NCBI GenBank assembly: GCA_003952965.2
Contig: CM025849.1
Location: 186,001 to 250,000, forward strand
DNA: 64,000 bases
Direction of reading: 5' to 3'
From: Morella rubra
Taxonomy: Eukaryota; Streptophyta; Magnoliopsida; Fagales; Myricaceae
Below the pieces are notes generated by a model that saw nothing but the letters and a program-made list of their open reading frames with translations, was not told the DNA's origin and made no database searches. Positions 11,641 through 22,798 of the stretch are shown piece by piece. A program made the position numbers and the translations under genes. Every line of letters starts with the position of its first letter. The stretch's first letter is position 1.

Positions 11641-12713
11641 ATGGCAAGGGGAAAAAGGATATGGATTTCAGTACATCATGCATAATATTATATCCATTTT
11701 GCAATACTTCTTGGCCTATTATCATGCAGATCGATGGATTTCACATTCTGCTTACAACATAAAGTATTAGTGCATGTGTCATGCAATTACGGTTTGTCTA
11801 ATTAATAGGTATATATTATATATAACCTCTGTACATCAATATATATATATGTCACCACAGAAGACGTACGTTTACAATAGGATAAAAAAATAGTAATAAC
11901 TCTACGAAATTTATATAACAGAAATCATTTAATTCCTCTGGTGTATACATAGAGTAAACCACATGATTGCATGGCATGAAGCAAAATGATTTCCAAAATA
12001 TGATATAAATATATTAAACTCTTACATGCACAATAAATTTTGGAGTTTGGACTTCAGGAAGACCAGAATAGATCACATATGCTGAATTAATAAATATATC
12101 TTGTCACCAAAAATATAATCCAATACCATGATGTGACCTTTTTCTCTCTCAATTGCTTGTTTGTGCATGAAATTGCGTAGATCTATATTTCCATTACCGT
12201 AGCTTGGAAATCAATAATATATATATAATCTCAAGTTTGGTGACGGTATATATGTAAAGGGGAATATAGAACTAAGGGGATTTTGAAACATAATATATAT
12301 GTGCATGGTTCAAGACCATTCATGAAAAGGTTCTATCGCCCTATCTTTAGTATAGAACTAATTATTCGCTGCCCGACAAAAACATCTCAGAAAACATTAA
12401 TATATTTCTTCCGTTGTTAGTATGTTTGTCTTTTTAGAAAAACGCCGTACAAAGTAGTTAACTGTTCTTGATGTTACACGAATTCAGTTTTACTTGGGTA
12501 CTAATCTTGCATGTACGTAATAATTTATTCTTGCCATGTACGTTAACGTTTGGGTTTGTCTTTACCCAAGTCACCAGTTTTTAACCTTTAATTTGTTATT
12601 GCTTCTCTGTATAAATAGTGGATAAAATCGCTTCCATTTCATTGCCCAGAATTCACCTTCCACTTTCTGCAGCCACTGATATCTTCATTGTCATAAGCTC
12701 AGAAACGAAGGTT
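11640..12713 (+). promoter_or_regulatory. Orphan copy of the MATE promoter and leader, cut by a CACTA element
   Basis: This stretch matches the upstream region of MATE copy 2 (about 14580-15433). Shared blocks include CTTCTTGGCCTATTA, GATCGATGGATTTCACAT, GTGTCATGCAATT, GTTTGTCTAATT, the TATA box and CTGCAGCCACTGATATCTTC. Part of it also matches upstream of copy 3 (about 31110-31540). Homology stops at 12713, where the CACTA-like element begins, just past the leader sequence CTCAGAAACGAAGG that precedes the 5'-UTR intron donor in the other copies. No MATE coding sequence follows. It is therefore a promoter without its gene. Confidence 0.7.
12610..12617 (+). promoter_or_regulatory. TATA box of the orphan MATE promoter
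   Basis: TATAAATA, in the same position relative to the conserved CTGCAGCCACTGATATCTTC leader block as in MATE copies 2 and 3. Confidence 0.6.
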
Positions 12714-13241
12714 CACTACAAGAGATTTTTCCTTTAGCTACGAATTTGTCGGTAACAAAATTAATTTCGTAGCTTAAATTATGCTTTTGCAACATAAATA
12801 TTGTTTTGTCGTTATAGACTTAATTAGCAACAACTTTATCAATGACTGCTTAATTTTGTCGCTAGAAGACATTTTCAGTAACGATGTTATCAGTTAACAC
12901 TCAATTTTGTCGTTAAAAATATTTTTTTTACGAAAAAAATATTATTCGTCGCTAAAAACATAAAATAAATAGTTTTTATTGACCAAATTGTACATTCATC
13001 GCACCAAAAATGTTATCGTGACAAATCAATTGTATAGTTAAAAATAAGTCTTTTTAAATTTTCAACACTGCGAGCGGCCTTGTGTGCGGGACGCGCGTAA
13101 AATTCCAGCACTCAACCCCACGCACGCGGCCTTGCGCACAGGCTGTGCGACAATGATTTATATCATTCAATTTTGTCGCACACAGTCTGCGCGCACAACA
13201 AAATTGAATGATATAAATCATTCAATGCCGCACTTGTAGTG
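12714..13241. mobile_element. Small non-autonomous CACTA-like transposon
   Basis: Left end CACTACAAGAGATTTTTCC; right end GCACTTGTAGTG, so the termini are the inverted CACTACAAG/CTTGTAGTG expected of plant CACTA elements. It is about 528 bp with no transposase. Subterminal sequence repeats short motifs such as TTTGTCG and GTCGCTA. The three-base flanks (GTT and GCC) do not match, so the usual 3-bp target duplication is not visible. Confidence 0.65.
13150..13228. repeat. Perfect-looking inverted repeat inside the CACTA-like element
   Basis: ATTTATATCATTCAATTTTGT is followed after about 22 bases by the inverse, ACAAAATTGAATGATATAAA, then TCATTCAATG. The GC-rich loop reads CGCACACAGTCTGCGCGC. 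A stem of about 20 bp would form in single-stranded DNA or RNA. Confidence 0.6.
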
Positions 13242-13532
13242 GCCTTGAATGATTTATATATTATTAAATTAAATAATAATATTATTTATTTTTTATAGTT
13301 ATTATGGCATGTGTCCTAATTCTTATGGTGTTTGTCCAGCTGGGTTGTGATTATGTGTGTCTCATGTACTTACTATGTAAACAAATTGAGAGCAGTTTGT
13401 AACTAACCTGTACTGAATTTTGTTGTGTTTATATATAATATACTTGCTTCTTTACCCAAAAAGGAAAAAAAAACAGTTGGTGGATTGATAAAACCTTGCA
13501 TAGATATTGCAAAATATAATATTTGTTAAGGT

Positions 13533-13773
13533 GGTGTTTGAATGCCAAATACTTGGTATGACCAAATACTTTTGTTAACATGCCAAATATTTGATCATAC
13601 TTGGCCTAATAAAAAAACCAAAAAATAATATCTCTCTCTTCATCAAATTAATTAATAATCTATTTTTATCACAATGAACATCAAAATTCACTCAAATTAT
13701 CTCTTTTTTTATTTTTTCATTAATTCTCATGAATCAAAATATTTAAACTCTCAAAATTTTGGCATGCAAACAT
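13533..13773. mobile_element. MITE with 17-bp terminal inverted repeats
   Basis: Left terminus GGTGTTTGAATGCCAAA; right terminus TTTTGGCATGCAAACAT, whose complement ATGTTTGCATGCCAAAA differs at few positions. The interior is about 240 bp, AT-rich and non-coding. No clear target-site duplication was seen. Confidence 0.55.
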
Positions 13774-14248
13774 CGGAAATTATGTGTTTGACACAATTGC
13801 ACTCTCCAATACTTTCAACTACTAAATGAATTGACAAAAATACCCTCAATCATATATAAATATATGCAAAGGGTTAGGAGTATTGTCATTATTTCCATCT
13901 AATTTGAGAAAAAAATTTCACAGAGGGTGCAGAAGTGTATATATAAAATTGGCAAGGGTGCAATTAATATGTTAAAGTAGATAGCCTAAAGTGCAACATG
14001 TCAAACTTCGTATAATTGATAACTGAAAAGAATATAATATCCTTAAATACAAATATCAGTTTCTAGTGGTACGGGCGCCCATAATTATTAATTGATAACT
14101 CCAAATATATATTCTGATCCAACTCTACTAAATCTTTCGTCCCCATTAAATTTGTTATCTTGCGGTGAAAATATAGGGTTATAGATTGATTCGGATAACT
14201 TTCTCAGGGTATTCGATACATCGATCCGAAGTTGGGGGTGATGATCTA

Positions 14249-14281
<33 letters not shown>

Positions 14282-14580
14282 AACATGAGATAACATTAAA
14301 CATGGACATACAACAGCACAAGGGCATTACGTACCCAGAATATTCATACTCTAGTAACTCTACACCAGTACCGGCCGGCAACAAGAGGCGGCCTATTAGA
14401 ATTACAAGCTAATTCTAATTAGCAAACCGCAGTCAGAAACAAAACACTATGACATGCATTAATTTATTTGGTTCTTATTTAACGCTAAATTATATTCCTT
14501 GGAGAAACCTGGTCAACAAGAGGCCGTACATACATATATACTCAATCCTAGCTAGCAGGCACTAACCCAAAACATTATAT
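13774..14580. other. Intergenic AT-rich spacer, no supported gene
   Basis: Contains a TA microsatellite at 14246-14281 and no frame I can support. Confidence 0.4.
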
Positions 14581-14762
14581 CCATATAATATTATGCAATA
14601 CTTCTTGGCCTATTAATTAATTAATGTACGTGCAGATCGATGAATTTCACATGCTACTTTGAACATCAATTAATGTAATAGTACTGCATGCATGTGTCAT
14701 GCAATTGCTGTTTGTCTAAATTTTAATTAAAAATTAGTATATATTATAACCGCTGTACATGA

Positions 14763-14795
<33 letters not shown>

Positions 14796-15691
14796 TGCAT
14801 GTCGCCAACAATATAATCCAATCTCATGATGATGATGTCACGTTTTTCTCTCCCAAATTTGGGCATGCATGAACTTGCGTACATATTTCCCTTAGCTTGG
14901 AAATCAATTAAAAAAAAATGTACACACATCTCAAGTTTGGTCACGGCTTATGTACGTCTAGGGGAATATAAAAGTGAGGGGATTTTCGAAAATAATATTT
15001 ATAACATGCATGGGTCACGTTGAAAAGGTTCTACCGTCCTATCTTTATGCGCTGCCCGACAAAAACATCTGATCAGAATACATATATACGACACATATTT
15101 CTTCCCATAGTTTAGTATGTTTTGTCTTTATCCAAAACCGATGTGACTTCCGTATAAAATTTGTAGTACTCAAACTGTTCCAGATGTTACACACACATTG
15201 AGTTTGACTAGGGTACTAATCTTGCATGCATTAGTTCTTTCTTGCCATGTGTTTGGGTTTGTCTTTATAACGGCCAGTCACCGTTTATTAACCCTTTTTA
15301 TGTTATTTATATTCATGTAAAGGCTTCTCTCGGTATAAATAGACTTAAATTCACTTCGTTTTCATCGCCCAGAAATCAGCTACCACTTTCTGCAGCCATT
15401 GATATCTTCATCGTGATAATCTCAGAAAGGAAGGTAATTGGTATACTGATCAGCGATTTGATGTCTGTTCTTGAGCATAGCAATTAGCCATGCAACAGTA
15501 CTTGACTCTTTAGTTGATTCAGTTTTCATGGCCTTTGCCAGTATTCTCTTTTTCTTCAGTAACATTTTTCTTTTTCTTTTTCAAAGTATATATGGTTTTG
15601 ATTGAAGAGGTTGTATCATTATAATAACTTCAACCACTAGTTACTAATTTTAATGGTCATAATTCAAACCTTCTTCTGTCCCGTAGATATC
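14580..15691 (+). promoter_or_regulatory. Promoter, 5' UTR and leader intron of MATE copy 2
   Basis: The TATA box TATAAATA lies at 15334-15341. The leader exon ends at 15433 (GGAAG, then GTAATT), and a 5'-UTR intron runs 15434-15686 (ending CCGTAG). The ATG at 15692 follows five bases later. The same arrangement occurs in MATE copy 3. A TA microsatellite at 14764-14793 lies about 540 bp upstream of the TATA box. Confidence 0.6.
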
Positions 15692-18600
15692 ATGGCTCAG
15701 AATGGGGATTCCCATCAAAATGGAAACCAGAATGATGATTCACAGAAACAAGATGCTCAAAGTGATGGCTTGGAAAGCTATCAGCGCAAGACAAAGATTC
15801 CTTTCGTCATTTTCTTCAAAGACTTAAGGTATGATCTAGTTTATAATTTGAAAAAAAAAAAAAAAAAAGATCTAGTTCATTTGAATTAGTGCCAATTTTT
15901 TGCTCTGTTTCTTAGTTCACTTAATTACATTTTACGACTTTGTGCTACCAAAATAATCAGAGAACGTTTCGTAATCTGTGGTGCTATATTTCAGGAGGGT
16001 TTGCAAGCTGGATGCACTTGGAAAAGAGATATTGGGAATCGCAATCCCTGCAATCTTGACCTTAGCAGCTGATCCAGTGGCTTCTCTCATCGACACTATG
16101 TTCATTGGCCGTCTAGGTATCTGCTTCTCTACTTTTGGTGACTGAGATACATATTATTTTGTTGCCCCGGCCAAATGTTTAATTGAGTTCGGTTACTGTA
16201 CTAAGCTGTCACATTGCCTAGAACTTAATCGTGTGATAGGCCTGTGAACAGGTAGAGCGTAAGGATCAACCTTACTAATCTACTTGTAGTGATAATTTTT
16301 GTAGGATACTTCAAGGATCTTAGGCCTCCTTAACTTTGTTTAATTCGAGAAAAACAACTCTTTAACCAACACAAGGTGAAAATAATTCTTATGAGATTCT
16401 TTTCATTCATGGCCTCAAGCTATTAAATAACTGAACAACTCTTACAAAATAAGGCAATATCTCACACTTGGGGAAAGGAAAAATACACGAGCATAATTTA
16501 GGCTAGATTATTGAAATGGAAAAACAACAAATCAAAATTAAATGAGGCCAAATAATCCTAGGAGGATTATTCTCCTAGATTTGGTTCCTAACATAAGTAC
16601 TATTATGCCGAGCATGCTGAGTGATGACTGAAATTAAAAACTGGAGATCCGACGGTCAAGGTTAAACATATTATTTAAAATATTCAAAATATTTTAATTG
16701 ATATGACATGATCTGAATCTTAAATTTTGAAGCTTTTAATCTCAACCGTCGCTCAGCATGCTTAGCACAATAGTAATTAACATAATAACCAGACTCCATT
16801 TAATTATGTATGTTTGCCTTTTAACTTCCGCTCTTTATGCAGGCGCGGTTGACATTGGTGGTGTGGGAGTTGCTATAGCCATATTCAACCAAGCTTCAAG
16901 GATTACCATGTACCCCATTGTGAGCATTACCACTTCTTTTGTAGCCGAGGAACACTCGATGGAACAAATGGCAAAGGAGGCACAGAAGGCCGAGGCGAAC
17001 AAGCTTGAGACCTTGGAAGATGGTTCTACCCCAAAGAATGGTGCTTTCTCTCTCTGTTTCTCTCTACACAAATGTAGAAGATATAAAAAAAAATTAACAA
17101 AAACATAAGACTATTACGGAACCTACAGACAACTTTAACTTGAGGATCGATCACTAAGGATCGATATCTAAAAGTCCTGCTTGAACTTTGCATTAAAAGC
17201 TTCTTACCTGTTTTGAACAGTGAAGTGATGCAAATTGTAATTGCTCTCAACTATGATCTCTTGGTAATTGTCAGATTCTAACGAGACAGAAAGCAAGTCC
17301 CCTTCCAAGGAAAAGGCCGTGGCAACCGGTAAAAAGGAGAAGAGAAACATTCCTTCGGCAACAACAGCAATAATTATGGGCACACTTCTTGGCGTGGTAC
17401 AAGCTTTGTTCCTTATTTTGCAGCAAAAATTCTCCTAAGTTATGGGTGTCAAGAGTGTAAGTGTCCTTTTTACCTATCTCCGATACTATACTAGAGGTTA
17501 TTGATTTCTGGAATATTTTTGGTACCAATTCATATATTTTTTTATTTACTTTTTAATGCGTTTAATCGCTCTTCTGTTGAACAGGACTCCCATGTATGAC
17601 CAGCACGCCAGTACTTGACAGTAAGAGCCCTTGGTGCTCCTGCGGTTCTCCTTTCCTTGGCCATGCAAGGGGTCTTCCGAGGGTTTAAGGACACCACAAC
17701 TCCTTTGTATGCAACAGGTAGGAAGCTGGTAGAGTACTGTTTCCTATTTCTTGTTACATTGCAGGGACATTTCCCCACTGAGGTTCGCGTGTTTCTTTTG
17801 GCTTAATAAATGCAGTTGTGGGAGACGCTTTGAATATCGTCTTGGACCCAATATTTATCTTTGTTCTGCGTTTCGGAGTCAGGGGTGCAGCCATTTCACA
17901 TGCTATTTCACAGTAAGTTGAATAATAAAGTAGTAGCTAGTACATGTACTATATTTGCTTCCATGGCTGTATGCATCTCATGGTGATTCTTTGATGTTCC
18001 TTTCAGGTACACAATCGCTCTGATCCTTTTTCTGAGATTGATGCAAGAAGTAAATCTATTGGCTCCAGGCGTGAAACAATTGCAATTTGGTCGGTTTCTT
18101 AAAAATGGTAAGAGGCTTAATCTCTTCCATCGGTGACTTCTCTTCTGATTTCTCTAATTTCAAAACCAAGGTGTATATTGGTGAAATGTTTACTACCAAC
18201 TGCACTGCATGGGCCTTTAAACTTAGAAGTCTTATGCGGTCATAGACTAAAATACAAACAGACTTCCTGTTACTTCTAACTTCAAGAGATTCGTATTAAC
18301 TGCCTCTGGGATTTTCCACCATTGTTAACTTCTGTTTCCGATCGATGCAGGTGCTCTGATGTTGACCAGAGTCATAGCTGTGACATCTTGTGTGACCTTT
18401 GCAGCAGCATTGGCTGCAAGGCAGGGACCTACTCCCATGGCTGCATTCCAGATTTGCTTGCAGGTCTGGTTGACATCATCACTTCTAGCTGATGGTTTGG
18501 CTGTTTCTGGACAGGTAGACATTTCTGCTTCTTGGCTTTTTCACCAAGCTACTAACCTTTATAACAGAATCTCTTTAATATATTTTATATATCTCGGATG

Positions 18601-19622
18601 CTCAACCGAGGAAGAATAAACAGCATTCTTTGTTATGTTTTTCTCTGTGGGTGCACGTGCTTACAATAACAAACTAATAGCAATTTACTTCTCTGTTCTT
18701 TAGGCAATTCTAGCTTATGCATTTGCTGAGAAGGACCATAAAAAGGCTATAGAAACTGCCCTCCGGGTAGCACAGGTACTTCATTTTTCTTTACCTAAAG
18801 ATATTGGAACTCCTCCCAATTGCTCTCATTGTTGAAGTGTTTACATAGGCTAAATTAAAAACCCCTTTTGATTTGCAGCTGGGTTTTGTTGCGGGTTTGG
18901 GGCTCCTTGTCGTCGTTGGAGCTGGTTTATACTTTGGAGCTGGAGTATTCACAACTGACAAAAATGTTCTCCACCTTATGTATTTGGGCATACCGGTATT
19001 TCCACCTAACAAGCACCATACATAAAGATTAAAATAATTGCATTTTCCTTTTTCATCTGAAATTTTCCTTTGGGGCGGCTGCGGCTCAGTTTATTGCAGG
19101 TACACAACCAATAAACACCTTAGCTTTTGTTCTTGATGGTGTGAACTTCGGAGCATCCGACTTTGCATACACTGCATATTCAATGGCAAGTTTACAGCAG
19201 CCCTCTTTCCACCCAATGAACAAGGGCTCAAGCTTTATTAAGACTTATCTTTGTGAACTTTTCTTTATCATAAGTTCTTCTCTTGTTTAGGTTATGATGG
19301 CTATAGCCAGTATTCATCAGAATACCTCCTTTCTAGAGCCAAAGGTTATCTTGGTATCTGGTATGCCTTAATCATCTACATGGGTTTGCGCACAGTTGCC
19401 GGTGTTTGGAGGTAATCTAGGTTCCCTTTTTCCCCACACTGCTAGTCTATGTTCAAAAAATTCTGAGCCTCATGGTGGCACTGAATTGATATGAGCGTAA
19501 TCATGATTGGCATTTCAAAGCTGCATCAGAGTACTTGAAATTTAACTCAATGGCAATATATTTGCAGGGTGGGAACCGCGACGGGACCATGGCGCTTTCT
19601 CAGGGGCAAACCGTTGCCATAG
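15692..19622 (+). pseudogene. FRD3/DTX43-like MATE transporter, copy 2 (pseudogene)
   Basis: Near-identical to copy 3, introns included, but disabled. Exons: 15692-15828, 15995-16116, 16843-17040, 17275-17456, 17585-17717, 17816-17912, 18007-18107, 18351-18514, 18704-18775, 18879-18995, 19090-19185, 19291-19411, 19568-19622. In the fourth coding exon one T and then CG are missing relative to copy 3, giving an in-frame TAA at 17436-17438. In the fifth, paired deletions give TGA at 17597-17599. In the twelfth coding exon (19291-19411) GCCAGTATTCATC lacks one base of GCCAGTCTTTCATC, shifting the frame. The splice sites look sound, so it may still be transcribed and spliced. The family exports citrate-type acids; a product from this copy would be truncated after the first three to four transmembrane helices. 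Confidence 0.85.
16598..16775. mobile_element. MITE in an intron of MATE copy 2, about 43-bp inverted ends
   Basis: The left end starts TACTATTATGCCGAGCATGC; the complement of the right end starts TACTATTGTGCTAAGCATGC, and similarity continues through GACTGAAATTAAAAA versus GGTTGAGATTAAAAG. Element length is about 178 bp. The homologous intron of copy 3 (32337-32487) is only about 150 bp and lacks it, so the insertion came after the copy 2/copy 3 split or was lost from copy 3. Confidence 0.65.
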
Positions 19623-19974
19623 GGCTTTCTTCCCTTCTCTTTGTTCGGCTCCTATTAGGCAATATTTAGTTCTTCTGGAACATGTGGCGGTGATATAGGG
19701 TCGAAAGTTGAAAGCCATAGTATTTTAGAGGGATTAACTAAATTCCCTAGGGGACCTCTACCCCAGTTAAAACAATACTAGAATTTTTTACAATCATTGC
19801 CATAAAATTCAGAACCCACAACGACAACTCCGTAGAAGCCAGAAATATAAAGGTAGTTGCCAAAGTGGTGGCAAGCTGCAGCAATATTTACAATCAAATA
19901 GATGAAGATTTGCTATATTAGAAAATGAATGATGCCCTACCCAATTGGAAAACTTTTACCACTGTAGTGCACTA

Positions 19975-21240
19975 TCACGAGAAATTCCAAGTTGGTGTGG
20001 GGTTGAAGACTATCGAGCACACTTTTTTGACTCTCTGAAATAGTAGTACTGCAGCATTCCATCCCAACACCAACTTCTTAAGGTGCCTCTTATCCTTCAT
20101 GCTTGCATTCGAAGCATCCCTAGGAGATGCAACATTTTGGAGCTCCGAAATTTCAAGTGATCCCCGAAGATTTGCTAATTTCCCCAACTCTTCAATGCGA
20201 GATCCATTCTGTTTGCTGACGATGCATTTAGTCAAGTTCTCAAGGTATTTCAATCTACCCATTTGCACCGGCATCACCTTTATGGGAGTTGCAAAGAAGT
20301 CCAAATGACACAAGTTAACCAGTTTGTACATATCTCTTGGCAGTACAGTAAGATGTCTACATTCAGATAACTTCAATGTTTGCAAATTGTACAACTCACA
20401 TATGGAATGAGGCAACCTTTTAACTGCTGTGAAGAAACGTCCAGATAGCGCAAGTGTTTAATTTTGCCAATTGATTCAGGCAACTCAGTCACATTTTGAT
20501 AGTTAGATAAAGAGAGCACTCGTGCGAATCTAAAGATTCGCAATAAATCATGTTGTACTTTTCCAGGTAAGTAAACGTAAGTGTGATGATATGGTGACAA
20601 TTCCAATGGCAGGAAAGTACGAAATTGCTTTGCCTTGTAAAGAGCCTCAAACTTTGGAGAGGTGCAAGATCTTTTCATATGCAACACATGACGAGTTTTG
20701 TTGAAATTCTCGTGAGAACGATCAACTTCTAGCCTAAAACTAAAGTGCCCACAGACAAATTTTGCCAAATCGTTGACAAGATCATGCATTCCAAAATCTG
20801 AACCTCTCTCACCGGATTTTTGGAATAATGATCTCGATACAAGAGCGCAAAAGTATTCTTCACCAACTTCTACCATTGTTTTGTTGTTGGATTGCTGCAA
20901 AACAATCCTTTGGGAATATTGAGCTGCAAAACAATGTTTAAGTGGTGGAGGCAAATATTTGTAACTCAATCTTAGAGCAGGTAGGTTATTTGTCTCATCG
21001 ACTGGTAGAACCCATAATTCACTCCTCAATATTCTATCCCATTCTTCAATAGCCAGTTTAGATCTTAAGAGAGCTCCAATTGTCTTGATTGCTAAAGGGA
21101 GGCCTTTACACTTTTCAACAATCTGTCTCCCTAATTCTTGCAGCCGAAGATGTAAAACAGAATTACCAACAATCTTCTTCCGATAACTCCTTAAGCACCA
21201 GAACCTTAGATTTTTTTCTTTCTGATGGTCTATCTGGGAA
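19975..21240 (-). pseudogene. NB-LRR (CC-NB-LRR type) disease-resistance gene fragment
   Basis: Part of an intracellular immune receptor of the CNL class. Reading down the minus strand: LKELSEEDCW (about 21170-21200), a gap and frame change, then the GLPL motif (GLPLAIKT, about 21081-21104), LRLSYKYLPPPLKHCFA, and the MHD motif (GMHDLVNDLAKF, about 20760-20792). Leucine-rich repeats follow (RVLSLSNYQNVTELPESIGK; then, after another frameshift near 20425, LPHSICELYNLQTLKLSEC and onward). The P-loop, kinase-2 and the whole coiled coil are absent. SIFPKD is present only in another frame near 20900, with about 20 residues missing after it. The LRR ends about 19990. It cannot make a working receptor. 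Confidence 0.85.
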
Positions 21241-21370
21241 TTCATTATATATAGAACGAAGGAGAACTTTTCGTGCAGGAACGTGTCATGCACACTGCAT
21301 GATCTTCATGCTAATAAATTGGAAACGCTGCTATACGTACCAAATCCTACTCCCCATCTCTGTCGTAACT

Positions 21371-21570
21371 TGTCAAATGTTGAAGTTGTAAGTTGGTAGT
21401 TAAGAAAGAACAGAGTGAGACAGGGTGTAGTCACGCGTCAGAAATGGAGAAATGGATAACTTGATAATATTACTGAAGGCTGAGTAAAATATTTATACAA
21501 GTAGAGCTTTCTAACAGAATAACAACTGCCGTGTACAGCTCATGTTCAGCTCTCTATCGGTATCTAACAA
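21371..21570 (-). mobile_element. Solo LTR of a Ty1/copia element
   Basis: Plus-strand ends are TGTCAAATGTTG and ATCTAACA(A); in element sense it runs TGTTAGATACC to CATTTGACA, the usual TG/CA ends. It is flanked on both sides by the 7-bp direct repeat CGTAACT (21364-21370 and 21571-21577). Its inner end closely matches 28940-29022, which sits beside a primer-binding site and gag. It lies at the broken 5' side of the NB-LRR fragment. Confidence 0.7.
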
Positions 21571-21584
21571 CGTAACTTCACCCA

Positions 21585-22030
21585 GTTTTTTTTTTTTTTT
21601 AATAACAAAACGAATCGTTTTGTTTTAAAACCCCCCTTCCACATTTCACCCTCGTTTAATTCCCCCCACCCCTGCATTTTCCCCCTTCTCCCCGACGCCG
21701 AACCTCTCAGCTCTCTCCCTCTGCAGCTTTGCTCGACTGCTCCGGTGCTCCCCACCTCCCGACGCCAGTAGCCAGCGTCCGCCTCCCGCATCCCTCCGGC
21801 CGACGCCAGCCTCCAGCGGCCTTTGGCAGCCTCCCCCTCTCACTCTGCCTCTCTCTCTGGGCTGCGCCTGCGTCTGCCACTGCCCTCAACAGCTCAACTT
21901 CCCTCCTCTCTCTCTCTACCTCTCATCCTCCAAGGCTCCAACTTTGCTCTTTCTCTCTCTCTCCGGCTCTAGATCTCCTCTCTCTCTCTCTCCAGAGTCC
22001 AGCCTCCGGCTCCAGGTACACCGATCACCA
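21585..22030. other. CT/GC-rich tract without a supported gene
   Basis: A T-run is followed by about 400 bases of C-rich sequence with CTCTCTCTC tracts (21850-22000). Overlapping short frames on both strands are low-complexity. It resembles a plant GC-rich 5' UTR or the end of a DNA transposon. It begins just after the solo LTR, and the AT minisatellite follows. Confidence 0.3.
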
Positions 22031-22039
22031 TAGTCCATA

Positions 22040-22560
22040 AAACAGTTAGGTTATTGTGAATTTGAATATTTTTCTAGATTATGAATTTGATTAGTAATTG
22101 GTGAATTTGATTATGTGTATATTAAACAGATTATGAATTTGATTAGGTTATTGTGAATTTAATTATTTTTTATTAAAGATATTATGAATTTGATTAGTAA
22201 TTTGATTATGAATTTGATTATGAATTTGTGAATTTGATTATTTTTATATTAAATAGATTATGAATTTGATTAGGAATTTGTGAATTTGATTATTTTTCTA
22301 TTAAATAGATTATGAATTTGATTAGGGGTTTGTGAATTTGATTAGGATGAATTATTGATGATATTGTGATGAATAATTATTGATGAATAATACGATGAAT
22401 GATTGATGAATTTGTGAATCTTTGATTAGGGTTTGATTAGGATTATTAAATGTTTGTGAATTTGTGATGAACTTATTTTAATTATTTGAATAATGTGATG
22501 AATATGTGATGAATTATTGATGATATTAGATTGATAAATTTATTGATGAATAATGTGTAT
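22040..22560. repeat. AT-rich minisatellite
   Basis: Many imperfect copies of GATTATGAATTTGATTAG and GTGAATTTGATTATTTTT alternate over about 500 bp, drifting into GATGAATTATTGATGAATAA units on the right. Unit lengths vary (about 18-45 bp). It lies about 400 bp upstream of the USB1 start codon. Confidence 0.7.
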
Positions 22561-22798
22561 TTCAATATTTTTAATGTTTTTAGTCCTTAATTTTTAATAT
22601 TTTAACTCTAAGATATTTTTCTTTATTACGTAGTAAAATTTTTTTTTTGTCATTTTTCCTCAGGAGTTCGACCCCCTTCGATTGAAATCCTGGTTCTGCC
22701 ATTGCGCGTTCCCCATTTCCCCCTCTGGAGTCGGGCCCTCTCTCCTTTGCGCCCATCCCACCCGTCTCCCTCTCCTGCCGACCACCACTCTTGCAGCT

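Noticed and set aside
21564..22040. Overlapping frames on both strands of the CT-rich tract
   Set aside because: Low-complexity Arg/Gly or Ser/Pro/Leu products expected from CT and GC repeats.
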